From: an uncultured bacterium
Lineage (GTDB): Bacteria > Verrucomicrobiota > Lentisphaeria > Victivallales > UBA1829
DNA length: 64,000 nucleotides
Assembly (NCBI GenBank): GCA_949292215.1
Contig: CASEYW010000087.1
Span: 1-64,000 of the forward strand
Direction of reading: 5' to 3'
The position numbers and the translations under genes are program-made. Positions 53,537 to 62,106 of this stretch are shown one piece after another (positions within the stretch are counted from its first letter, which is position 1; every line of letters begins with the position of its first letter). The notes under the pieces are model-generated. The model was not told the DNA's origin, searched no databases, and was given only the letters and a program-made list of their open reading frames with translations.

Positions 53537-54172
53537 TTATTCCTCGTTTCTTTTCTGAATCATCAACAGAAGAAAACCGAGAACAATACAAACCAGCAGA
53601 ACGCTCAGGGGAATCCAGTGTGTTTCAGAGGAATCTTCTCTTCCGGTACGATCATCCCCGGCAAGAGAACATGTGGATGCCGAGACTCCGGCGCCCTCAT
53701 CCGGAATGGGTTCAAGCAGAAAAATCCGCTTTCCGGAACGGCTGTATCCCATTTCAAAGGAATCCAATCGATACACTTCATCCGGCTTGAATGCGTGGAA
53801 TACTCCTCCAGGCAGGAATTCAGAGCAGGAGAGAAGGAGGGAATGATCTCTCCGGTCCATCCGGGAAAGTCCGGGAAGAATTCGTCTCAGGGTGGAAAAA
53901 TCGGAAACTTCTGCTGCAGGGGAAAGACAGAAGGACGTCAGGAGTCGCACAGAGCCGTCCACTCCGCGAATCATCCGCAGATACAGACGTCCGGAAGAAT
54001 CCAAGGTCTGCATGAAGAGTTGAGAGAGCGGAGAAGTCTGCCGATGATACAGGCGACCGAATTCCCTCGGCATCCGCATTCTTCCGTGCTCCAGAGCTCT
54101 CTTCGCAAGGAATCCGCCGATAACGACTCCCGCGCAAAACGCAATCAGAAAAAAGGGAATCCATTTTTTCAT
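53537..54172 (-). CDS. Hypothetical protein with a membrane helix at each end
   Basis: 211 residues, family not recognised. An N-terminal helix (WIPFFLIAFCAGVVIGGFLA) and a C-terminal helix (IPLSVLLVCIVLGFLLLMI) flank a region of about 150 residues that is probably outside the cytoplasm, with arginine-rich and RLYLRMIRGVDGSVRLL segments and two cysteines. Evidence that it is real: AGGAG 6 nt before the ATG, a matching promoter, and sensible codon use. A longer plus-strand frame over the same bases is judged an artefact. Single gene between comM and the GH1 gene. Confidence 0.7.
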   Translation of the reverse strand: MKKWIPFFLIAFCAGVVIGGFLAKRALEHGRMRMPREFGRLYHRQTSPLSQLFMQTLDSSGRLYLRMIRGVDGSVRLLTSFCLSPAAEVSDFSTLRRILPGLSRMDRRDHSLLLSCSEFLPGGVFHAFKPDEVYRLDSFEMGYSRSGKRIFLLEPIPDEGAGVSASTCSLAGDDRTGREDSSETHWIPLSVLLVCIVLGFLLLMIQKRNEE

Positions 54173-54193
54173 ATTTCTCTCCTGCTTTCAAGC

Positions 54194-54221
54194 AATGTAG
54201 CTCTTTTTTTCAAAGTTTCAA
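54194..54221 (-). promoter_or_regulatory. Promoter of the two-helix membrane protein
   Basis: Minus strand: TTGAAA (54221-54216), 16-nt spacer, TACATT (54199-54194), 22 nt before the start. Confidence 0.5.
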
Positions 54222-54240
54222 AAAAAGATCGCTGTTCATC

Positions 54241-54269
54241 TTGCAAAAAAATAAAAGAACGGATAGATT
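54241..54269 (+). promoter_or_regulatory. Promoter of the GH1 gene
   Basis: TTGCAA (54241-54246), 17-nt spacer, TAGATT (54264-54269). AGGAGG follows 12 nt before the ATG. Confidence 0.5.
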
Positions 54270-54312
54270 TTCTGAAATGGATTTTTACAATCATTGATCA
54301 GGAGGATATCAA

Positions 54313-55680
54313 ATGAATCATTTCGTATGGGGAGTGGCAACAGCGGCATATCAGATCGAAGGAGGTGTGCAGGAAGGCGGACGCGGATATTCCGTATGGG
54401 ATGCTTTCTGCAGAATACCTGGACGGGTCCATGCCATGTCCAATGCGGACATTGCCTGCGACAGCTATCACCGTTACGAGGAAGATGTCCGGATGCTGAA
54501 GCTCCTCGGAGTCAATGCCTACCGTTTCTCCATCGCCTGGCCCCGCATTCAGCCGACCGGGAAAGGGGCTCCGAATCCCGCGGGAATCGCTTATTACAAC
54601 AGACTCATCGACCTGCTTCTGGCAAACGGCATTACTCCGTATGTCACGCTGTTCCACTGGGATCTGCCGCTGGATCTGCAGATGGCACATGACGGCTGGC
54701 TCAATCGGAATATCATTGATGATTTCACCGCCTATGCAAAACTCTGTTTCGATGCGTTCGGCGATCGCGTCAAACACTGGATCACATTCAACGAACCATG
54801 GTGCTGTTCAGTACTCGGTCATGGGCTCGGTGCATTTCCGCCGGGACGTACCGATCCAGACGAACCCTATCTTGCGGCGCATCACATGCTCCTTGCCCAT
54901 GGAAGTGCAGTCAGGGCATTCCGGGAGGGGCGTTACGGTGGAATGATCGGCATCACCAACAACTGCGACTGGCGCGAACCCCTCACCCGGAAACCGGAAG
55001 ACCGCGAAGCGGCTGAACGCGCTGTGGAATTTTTCTACGCATGGTTCACGGATCCGGTTGTCTTCGGGGAATATCCGGAAGTTATGCGGAAACGCCTTGG
55101 AGCCAGGCTCCCGGAATTCACGGAGGAGGAAAAAAGGCTTATGAAGGGAAGTGTCGATTTCCTCGGACTCAACCATTATTCCACTTTGTATGCGTCCGCG
55201 GAAAAACCTGAAGTTGACGCGGGAATCGGCCCCAACGGTAACGGCGGAATGAGTGATGATCAGGATGTCTGGCTCAGCGCCGACCCAAGCTGGGAACGAA
55301 CCGATATGCAATGGAACATCATTCCATGGGGCTTCCGGAATCTTCTGAACTGGATCGCAAAACGCTATCCCGGGTATCCGATCTATGTAACGGAAAACGG
55401 ATGTGCCTGTCATGAACCCGATGCCGTCAGCGCGCTTGATGACGACCAGAGATGCCGTTTCCTCAAAGGGTACACGGAGGCGATGTTCGATGCGATCAAA
55501 AAAGACGGAATCGACGTCCGCGGCTATTTCTGCTGGTGTCTGATGGACAATTTTGAATGGGCACAGGGATATACAAAACGTCTGGGGCTCATCCGCTGTT
55601 CTCCGGACAATCTGGAACGCGTGCCGAAAAAATCCTTTTTCACTTATCGGGAAATTATCCGGAACAATCCGGTTGTCTGA
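54313..55680 (+). CDS. Glycoside hydrolase family 1 beta-glucosidase
   Basis: 455-residue retaining beta-glycosidase that releases glucose or related sugars from short beta-linked oligosaccharides such as cellobiose. The N-terminal GH1 signature is FVWGVATAAYQIEGG; the acid/base is E161 in TFNEPW and the nucleophile E361 in YVTENGC; WCLMDNFEWAQGY at the C terminus is the aglycone-site motif. No signal peptide, so cytosolic. A 6-phospho-beta-glucosidase is less likely because no PTS permease is nearby. Excellent ribosome site AGGAGG. Confidence 0.96.
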   Translation: MNHFVWGVATAAYQIEGGVQEGGRGYSVWDAFCRIPGRVHAMSNADIACDSYHRYEEDVRMLKLLGVNAYRFSIAWPRIQPTGKGAPNPAGIAYYNRLIDLLLANGITPYVTLFHWDLPLDLQMAHDGWLNRNIIDDFTAYAKLCFDAFGDRVKHWITFNEPWCCSVLGHGLGAFPPGRTDPDEPYLAAHHMLLAHGSAVRAFREGRYGGMIGITNNCDWREPLTRKPEDREAAERAVEFFYAWFTDPVVFGEYPEVMRKRLGARLPEFTEEEKRLMKGSVDFLGLNHYSTLYASAEKPEVDAGIGPNGNGGMSDDQDVWLSADPSWERTDMQWNIIPWGFRNLLNWIAKRYPGYPIYVTENGCACHEPDAVSALDDDQRCRFLKGYTEAMFDAIKKDGIDVRGYFCWCLMDNFEWAQGYTKRLGLIRCSPDNLERVPKKSFFTYREIIRNNPVV

Positions 55681-55757
55681 ACAGCTTTTCACAGAACAAC
55701 TCCGCTGGTTTTCTCTTTGGAACCGGCAACTCAATCATACAGGAAATTGCAGTAAGA

Positions 55758-56705
55758 ATGGAAAAAATCAAAGTATTGACCGTCGGTGCGGGAGCCGTCG
55801 GCGCGTATTTCACGGGACGGCTCGCACAAACGGGAAAGGCAGAGGTTTCCGTGGTGGTCCGTTCGGACTACGGCACCGTGAAAAAAAACGGATTTCATAT
55901 TCTGAGCGAATGCGGGGACTTTGATTTCCTGCCCGCCGGAGTCTATCGTACAGCGGAGGAATATCCCGATATTCCCGATTATGTTATTCTGACCTCGAAA
56001 GCGCTTCCGCAAATTGATGAACCAGCCTTGATTCGCGGCGCAGTGAAAAGTTCCCGGACCACGATTGTCCTGATTCAGAACGGGATCGGCATCGAAGACG
56101 CTGTCGCTGAAGCATTCCCGGAAAATGAGATCATCAGTACAATCGCCTACATCGGAGCAACCAGAACCGCCCCCGGAATCGTCCGGCAGAAAGGATCATC
56201 CGAACTGAAATTCGGACGTTTCGGCGGCGGCGATTCCATAGCCGGACGTCTGCTGGCGGAACTGTATCAGGGAACCAGCGTCAAGGCTTCGTTCGTGGAA
56301 AATATTGCGTATTTCCGCTGGGTGAAACTGCTCTGGAATCTTCCCTACAATCCTGTTTCCGTGCTCGGCGGCGGACTCGACACGAAGGAGATGTCCGACC
56401 GCGGACCGGTTGAAACTCTCTGCCGGGAACTGATGGAGGAAGTCCGCCTTGTCGCAGCTGCCTGCCATGTCGAACTTCCCCCCGAGCTTGTGGAACAGAA
56501 CATTGAATACACTCGCAATTTTCCCCCATACAAGACCAGTATGCTGGTCGATTTCGAAGCCGGACGCCAGATCGAAGTCGAAGCGATTCTCGGCAATGTC
56601 TGCCGTCTTGCGGAACGCCACGGATTGTCCGTTCCCCGGATGCGGGCCTGTTATACCCTTCTCTCCGCACTGGACCGGAAGCACCGGGAAAAAAGACCTG
56701 GTTGA
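55758..56705 (+). CDS. Ketopantoate reductase (PanE/ApbA) family protein
   Basis: 315 residues. N-terminal NADP loop TVGAGAVGAYFTGRLA, catalytic lysine region ILTSKALPQ, QNGIGIEDAVAE and the C-terminal helical domain with KLLWNLPYNPVSVL (conserved lysine/asparagine) and YKTSMLVDFEAGRQIEVEAI. It should reduce a 2-oxo acid such as ketopantoate to pantoate for CoA synthesis, although several relatives act on other substrates. ATG 55758 is chosen; the longer frame starts inside the GH1 gene. Probably cotranscribed with GH1 (77-nt gap). Confidence 0.88.
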   Translation: MEKIKVLTVGAGAVGAYFTGRLAQTGKAEVSVVVRSDYGTVKKNGFHILSECGDFDFLPAGVYRTAEEYPDIPDYVILTSKALPQIDEPALIRGAVKSSRTTIVLIQNGIGIEDAVAEAFPENEIISTIAYIGATRTAPGIVRQKGSSELKFGRFGGGDSIAGRLLAELYQGTSVKASFVENIAYFRWVKLLWNLPYNPVSVLGGGLDTKEMSDRGPVETLCRELMEEVRLVAAACHVELPPELVEQNIEYTRNFPPYKTSMLVDFEAGRQIEVEAILGNVCRLAERHGLSVPRMRACYTLLSALDRKHREKRPG

Positions 56706-56775
56706 TCCCGTTTCTTTCCCGTCCTAAGAATTTTTTGCAGGGCCATGTTTCCGGAATAATCGGAAAACTCATCGG

Positions 56776-56810
56776 GAACAGCATTCTGAGCTGAGTGCTG
56801 TTCTTCTTTC
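56776..56810 (+). terminator. Terminator after the PanE-like gene
   Basis: GAACAGCA pairs with TGCTGTTC (56776-56803) across 12 nt, followed by the pyrimidine tail TTCTTTC. The tail is not a pure T-run. Confidence 0.55.
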
Positions 56811-56941
56811 AGGCACGGAAACTCTGTGCTTTTCGCTTATTTATGCAAAAATATCTGTTTCAGACTGTAAAAATACATCGGGAAGATGTATATTAATAAG
56901 GTATTCTGAAACGTAAACCAATGTGAATTGATGAGGACACT

Positions 56942-59900
56942 ATGTTCAAGCCAGTTTCCGGACAGGCAAACTTCGCGGCAATGGAGGAAGAGACGCTGAA
57001 GTTTTGGGAAGAGAATCATACCTTTGAGAAGTCCCTGGAAAACCGCCGGGGAGCACCTGAATTTATTTTTTACGACGGGCCTCCGTTCGCTACGGGCCTT
57101 CCGCACTACGGACACCTTCTTGCCGGAACCATCAAGGACGTCGTTCCCCGCTACCAGACCATGCGCGGAAAATTCTGCGATCGGACCTTTGGATGGGACT
57201 GCCACGGCCTTCCCGTCGAATACGAGATGGAGAAGGAACTCAAACTCTCCGGCAAAAAGGAAATTGAAAACTACGGAATCGACAAGTTCAACGAATCCTG
57301 CCGCGGCATTGTCCTCCGCTACACGGCGGAATGGGAAACCATCGTCAAGCGCATGGGCCGCTGGGTCGATTTCCGCAACGGCTATCGAACCATGGACCGC
57401 AATTATATGGAATCCATCTGGTGGGTCTTCAAGCAGCTCTGGGATGCCGGACTGATCTATGAAGGCTACAAGATCCTTCCCTACTGTCCCCGCTGTTCCA
57501 CGCCGCTTTCCAATTTCGAGGCAAACCAGGGGTACATGGAAGTCGACGATCCCGCCATCACGATCCGATTCAAGGCAGACGGCATGGAAAACACCTATTT
57601 CCTCGCCTGGACCACCACTCCCTGGACTCTGCCATCCAACATGGCGCTTGCAGCAGGACCCGACATCGACTACGTCAAGGTCAAAGACGGCAACGACTTC
57701 TACATTATGGCGGAAGCACGTCTTTCCGCATATTACAAGAAAGAACTCCCGGAAATCGTCGAACGCTGCAAAGGCTCCGCACTCAAGGGAATGACTTATG
57801 AACCGCTCTTCGATTATTTTGCGGAGAAAAAGACACAAGGAGCCTTCCGCGTCATCACGGCCGACTATGTCAGCACAGAGGACGGAACCGGTATTGTCCA
57901 TATCGCGCCGGGCTTCGGTGAAGACGACGCCATCGCAGGAAAAGCCAACAACATTCCAGACGTCTGCCCGATCGACGATGAATGCAGATTCACAAAAGAG
58001 ATCTCCGACTACGCAGGAATCTACGTCAAGGATGCCGACAAGGAAATCATCCGCCGTCTGAAAGAGGAAGGCAAACTCATTCACCGCGGCACGATCAAGC
58101 ACAACTATCCGCACTGCTGGCGCGACGATTCCCCTCTGATCTACAAGGCGGTCTCCACCTGGTTTGTCCGGATCGACCGGATCAAGGAGCGGATGCTGAA
58201 CTCCAATTCTCAGATGTCCTGGGTGCCTGAACACATCAAGGAAGGACGTTTCGGCAAATGGCTCGAAAATGCCCGCGACTGGGCGATCAGTCGAAACCGC
58301 TACTGGGGCTGCCCGCTGCCGATCTGGCGCAACAAGGAAACCGGGGAAGCCGTCTGCGTTGGTTCCGTTGCGGAGCTCGAACAGCTCACAGGCCGGAAAT
58401 TCGAAGATATTCACAAGCATTACGTCGACAATGTGGAGATCAAGACGGCGAACGGCACCATTCTGAAACGCGTGCCGGAAGTTCTCGACTGCTGGTTCGA
58501 AAGCGGTTCCATGCCCTATGCGCAGAAGCACTATCCGTTTGCAAACAAGGAAAAATTCGAAGCGAACTTTCCCGCCGACTTCATTGCAGAGGGACAGGAT
58601 CAGACCCGCGGATGGTTCTATACTCTGACGGTTCTCTCCTCGGCTCTTTTCGGACAGCCTCCCGCAAAGCACGTTGTTGTCAACGGCATGATCCTCGCCG
58701 AAGACGGGCAGAAGATGTCCAAACGCAAAAAGAATTATCCGGACCCGATGTATGTGGTTGATACCTACGGTGCGGATGCTTTGCGTCTCTTCCTCCTCGG
58801 CTCTCCGGTAGTCCGTGCCGAAGATCTGCGATTCTCGGAAGAAGGAATCAAAGAAGTTCTGCGCGGCGTGATGCTGCCGATCTGGAACTCGTACAGCTTC
58901 TTTACCACCTATGCAAACGTGGACAACTGGGAGCCGCCGAAAGGCGGACTCAAGGCGCCGGAACACCCGTCGAATCCGCTGGACCGCTGGATTCTTTCCT
59001 CACTGGCGGACATGGTCACGGAGATCCGCGAGGCGATGGATACCTATCATCTCCAGAAAGCGGCGAACCGCTTCGAAAAGTTTGTCGAGGATCTGACCAA
59101 CTGGTACATCCGGAGAAGCCGCCGGCGTTTCTGGAAAAGCCAGAACGATACCGACAAGCTGGATGCTTATTCCACTCTTTATTATGTGCTGATCACCTTC
59201 ACGAAATGCGCGGCGCCGTTCATTCCGTACATCACTGAAGTGATCTACCGGGGACTGCGCACGGAAGAGATGCCGGAATCCGTTCATCTTTGCGACTATC
59301 CGGAGTCCGACACCCACCGGCGCGATCCCTATCTCGACAAGCAGATGGAAAGCACCATGAACGCGGTCTCGCTTGGACGCTTCCTTCGCACACAGAAAAA
59401 TCTGAAGATCCGCCAGCCGCTGTCGAAAGCGATTCTCGTCGCCGCAGATCCGGAAGTCCGGAAGATGCTTTCGGAAACCTCTGACATCATCTCTGAGGAA
59501 CTGAACGTCAAACAGATTGTAGTTCAGGACTCTGACGACGGACTCGTGGAACTCTCCGCCAAAGCCAATTTCAAAGTGCTCGGGCCAAAACTCGGCGCTC
59601 GGATGAAGCAGGCTGCGGCACTGATCGCCAAGCTCTCCCCGGCTGAAATCCGGACGATGGAACAGGGCGGAACAGTCGATCTGGACCTGCCGGACGGCAA
59701 AATCGCCCTGACAGTACAGGATCTCAGCGTCAACCGCGCGGAAAAAGAAGGGGTCACCGTCGCCACGGAACACGGGATCACGCTTGCGCTTGATACGACC
59801 CTGACCCGTGAGCTGATCCTGGAAGGTCTCGCCCGGGAGTTTGTCAGCAAGGTCCAGAACATGCGCAAGGAGGCGAATCTCGAAGTCTCTGACCGCATCA

Positions 59901-60073
59901 CGCTTCACTATACTTCTGACGCGGAGGTGGACGAGGCTCTGAACGCATTCCGTTCCTATGTCTGCACGGAAACGCTGGCGGAAACAGTGGAAAAGGGAGA
60001 AATCGCGGATTCCCTGCTTGTGTCTGACTGCGACCTGAATGGACATTCCTGCCGGATCGCTTTGAAAAAATAA
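56942..60073 (+). CDS. ileS: Isoleucine-tRNA ligase, type 2 (eukaryote/archaea-like)
   Basis: 1043-residue class I tRNA synthetase that charges tRNA-Ile. HIGH-type motif PHYGHLLAG near residue 55; KMSKR (591-595) in place of KMSKS; editing domain between (TTPWTLPSN); anticodon-binding domain and a long C-terminal part with no zinc-binding cysteines of the type 1 enzyme. The KMSKRKKNYPDP sequence and length are those of IleRS2, the form naturally resistant to mupirocin. Upstream, a 7-bp hairpin ATACATC/GATGTAT (56873-56891) overlaps a TATATT -10 element; I see no T-box. Confidence 0.97.
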   Translation: MFKPVSGQANFAAMEEETLKFWEENHTFEKSLENRRGAPEFIFYDGPPFATGLPHYGHLLAGTIKDVVPRYQTMRGKFCDRTFGWDCHGLPVEYEMEKELKLSGKKEIENYGIDKFNESCRGIVLRYTAEWETIVKRMGRWVDFRNGYRTMDRNYMESIWWVFKQLWDAGLIYEGYKILPYCPRCSTPLSNFEANQGYMEVDDPAITIRFKADGMENTYFLAWTTTPWTLPSNMALAAGPDIDYVKVKDGNDFYIMAEARLSAYYKKELPEIVERCKGSALKGMTYEPLFDYFAEKKTQGAFRVITADYVSTEDGTGIVHIAPGFGEDDAIAGKANNIPDVCPIDDECRFTKEISDYAGIYVKDADKEIIRRLKEEGKLIHRGTIKHNYPHCWRDDSPLIYKAVSTWFVRIDRIKERMLNSNSQMSWVPEHIKEGRFGKWLENARDWAISRNRYWGCPLPIWRNKETGEAVCVGSVAELEQLTGRKFEDIHKHYVDNVEIKTANGTILKRVPEVLDCWFESGSMPYAQKHYPFANKEKFEANFPADFIAEGQDQTRGWFYTLTVLSSALFGQPPAKHVVVNGMILAEDGQKMSKRKKNYPDPMYVVDTYGADALRLFLLGSPVVRAEDLRFSEEGIKEVLRGVMLPIWNSYSFFTTYANVDNWEPPKGGLKAPEHPSNPLDRWILSSLADMVTEIREAMDTYHLQKAANRFEKFVEDLTNWYIRRSRRRFWKSQNDTDKLDAYSTLYYVLITFTKCAAPFIPYITEVIYRGLRTEEMPESVHLCDYPESDTHRRDPYLDKQMESTMNAVSLGRFLRTQKNLKIRQPLSKAILVAADPEVRKMLSETSDIISEELNVKQIVVQDSDDGLVELSAKANFKVLGPKLGARMKQAAALIAKLSPAEIRTMEQGGTVDLDLPDGKIALTVQDLSVNRAEKEGVTVATEHGITLALDTTLTRELILEGLAREFVSKVQNMRKEANLEVSDRITLHYTSDAEVDEALNAFRSYVCTETLAETVEKGEIADSLLVSDCDLNGHSCRIALKK

Positions 60074-60125
60074 TGGAGGATGGGATGCTTCTCCCATCCA
60101 TCTTCAACAGAATGAAGGTTCTAAA

Positions 60126-61094
60126 ATGAAAAGAATTCTTTCCGGAATCCAGCCATCGGGCATTCCGCACATCGGAAATTATTTCGGTGCGATGAAACAG
60201 TGCATCGACCTCCAGAGTGAAGGCGAGGATTATCTGTTCATTGCGGATTACCATTCTCTGACCACCAATCCGAATCCGGAAGAACTCCGTTCCCGGATCA
60301 TGCGTCTTGCGATCGACTTTCTCGCCTGCGGAATTGATCCGGAAAAAACAGTGTTCTTCCGTCAGTCGGATGTGCCGGAAGTGTGTGAACTCACCTGGAT
60401 TCTGAACAACATCGTCGGTCTCGGCTTTCTTGAACGTGCTCACAGCTACAAAGACAAGATTGCCAAGGGATTCACGCCGAACAACGGGCTTTTTTCCTAT
60501 CCTGTGCTGATGGCATCGGATATTCTGATTTATCAGTCCAATCTGGTTCCTGTCGGCAAGGATCAGAAACAACACCTGGAAATGACGCGCGATATTGCAA
60601 TCAAATTCAATCAGACCTACGGCGACACCTTTGTCATTCCGGAAGAGAAAATTTCCGAAAGCGTCGCGGTCATTCCCGGACTTGACGGACAGAAGATGTC
60701 CAAGAGCTACAACAACACCATTGAAATTTTCTTCGATACGGAAAAGGCGGCAAGAAAAAAATTCATGTCGATCAAAACCGACTCGAAAGGCATGGAAGAG
60801 CCGAAAGATCCCGACACCTGCAGCGTATTTCAGCTCTACAAACTGTTCGCCTCGCCCGCGCAGGTGGAGGAGATGCGCGCCCGCTATCTGGCTGGAAACT
60901 ACGGATACGGACATGCCAAGCAGGCGCTTTTCGAAGCCTATATGGAATTTTTTGCCCCCATGCGCAAGCGGAGGGAAGAACTGCTTGCCGATCCGGGTTA
61001 TGTCCGCGGCATTCTGAAAGCCGGAGCGGAAAAAGCCCGTGCGGAAGCAGTCAAAACAATGAAAACAGTAAGGGAACGGGTCGGCCTGGCATAA
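60126..61094 (+). CDS. trpS: Tryptophan-tRNA ligase
   Basis: 322-residue class I synthetase for tRNA-Trp. HIGH-type motif PHIGNYFG at residues 14-21 after the SGIQPSG start, and KMSKS at 190-194 (GQKMSKSYNN). Length is normal. It follows ileS by 52 nt and is probably cotranscribed. A 7-bp hairpin CCGCTCC/GGAGCGG (61097-61127) without a T-run lies after the stop. Confidence 0.97.
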   Translation: MKRILSGIQPSGIPHIGNYFGAMKQCIDLQSEGEDYLFIADYHSLTTNPNPEELRSRIMRLAIDFLACGIDPEKTVFFRQSDVPEVCELTWILNNIVGLGFLERAHSYKDKIAKGFTPNNGLFSYPVLMASDILIYQSNLVPVGKDQKQHLEMTRDIAIKFNQTYGDTFVIPEEKISESVAVIPGLDGQKMSKSYNNTIEIFFDTEKAARKKFMSIKTDSKGMEEPKDPDTCSVFQLYKLFASPAQVEEMRARYLAGNYGYGHAKQALFEAYMEFFAPMRKRREELLADPGYVRGILKAGAEKARAEAVKTMKTVRERVGLA

Positions 61095-61185
61095 GACCGC
61101 TCCTTCCTTTCACAGGAGCCGGAGCGGATTCCAACCGTCCCGACGCCTCAATTTATTTGAGTAACCTTTAACCCGGGAGATAGAA

Positions 61186-62100
61186 ATGAAACTGTCATCG
61201 CTTTTGAACCAGAGCCTGATCTTTTTCAATCTCGAGGGAGCGGACCGCTCCGAACTTTACACGAATCTTCTGACGAAAATGTCGAAGATGGTCAAACTGC
61301 CGGTTCCCCCGGCGGAAGCGGCCAGGGAAATGATGGAACGCGAGGATGCCTACGGCATCATCTATGACAGCGGTTTCGCATTCCCGCACATGCGCCACCC
61401 CGATCTGCAGGACCTTGACATTGGAATCGGCATTCTGAAAACACCCGTCAAGCTGAAGCCGGACGACAAAACTCCGACAAAGCTCATCGTCTGCTGCATG
61501 ATTTCCGAAACGACTTCCGTCATTTACCTGAAATCCCTTGCGGCATTTTCCAAATATTTTCTTTCAAACCCCGGTGCTCTGGACAAGCTGGTCGCATCCG
61601 GAACTCCGAAAGACTTTCTGGAGCTTCTGACCCGGGACAGAGTGGAGGTGAAACACACGCTGACCGCCGAAGACGTCATGCTGAAAAATCCCCGCTTCGT
61701 CCGGCCGGAAGACACTTTGAGTTCCGCGCTTGACGTTCTCTCCGAAGAACAGCGCATGGAGATTCCTGTTCTGGATGAAAACGGGATTCTGAAAGGCGTT
61801 ATCTCGTGCGGAGACATCATCCGGCGCGCCATTCCGGAATACATCATGATGCTGGAAAATCTGACATTCCTGAACCAGTTTGAACCGTTTGAAAATCTCC
61901 TGAAGGAAGAACGCAAACTGCTTGTAAAAGACGTGATGAGTCAACCGAAACACATTGTCACCACGGATGTTCCTCTCTTCCAGCTCACGGTCAATATTGT
62001 CAAGAATTCCCTCCCCTCCCTGATGGTGGTCGACAAACAGCAGAAGCTGTGCGGCATCATCACTTACATCGAACTGGTAACCAATGTACTTCGAGGTTAA
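61186..62100 (+). CDS. PTS EIIA-like domain fused to two CBS domains
   Basis: 304-residue cytosolic protein. N-terminal PtsN/EIIA-fructose-like domain (about 1-145) with the phosphorylatable histidine H68 in FAFPHMRHP. C-terminal tandem CBS domains (about 160-300; TAEDVMLKNPRFVRPEDTL and VKDVMSQPKHIVTTDVPLF) that usually bind adenine nucleotides. No EIIB or EIIC is present, so a regulatory role is likely rather than sugar transport. It is 6 nt before an ion-transporter gene, which suggests it controls that transporter in response to energy or PTS state; this is inference. Confidence 0.88.
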   Translation: MKLSSLLNQSLIFFNLEGADRSELYTNLLTKMSKMVKLPVPPAEAAREMMEREDAYGIIYDSGFAFPHMRHPDLQDLDIGIGILKTPVKLKPDDKTPTKLIVCCMISETTSVIYLKSLAAFSKYFLSNPGALDKLVASGTPKDFLELLTRDRVEVKHTLTAEDVMLKNPRFVRPEDTLSSALDVLSEEQRMEIPVLDENGILKGVISCGDIIRRAIPEYIMMLENLTFLNQFEPFENLLKEERKLLVKDVMSQPKHIVTTDVPLFQLTVNIVKNSLPSLMVVDKQQKLCGIITYIELVTNVLRG

Positions 62101-62106
62101 GTCATC

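Noticed and set aside
53525-54316. 263-codon plus-strand frame opposite the two-helix membrane protein
   Set aside because: The minus-strand gene has AGGAG, a promoter and two clean membrane helices; the plus frame is disordered in composition and lacks a ribosome site.
56873-56891. T-box or attenuator before ileS
   Set aside because: Only one short hairpin is present and it overlaps the likely -10 box; no T-box core sequence or antiterminator could be found.
56837-58966. 709-codon open frame antisense to ileS
   Set aside because: Complete overlap with the synthetase and the same composition bias; no ribosome site of note.
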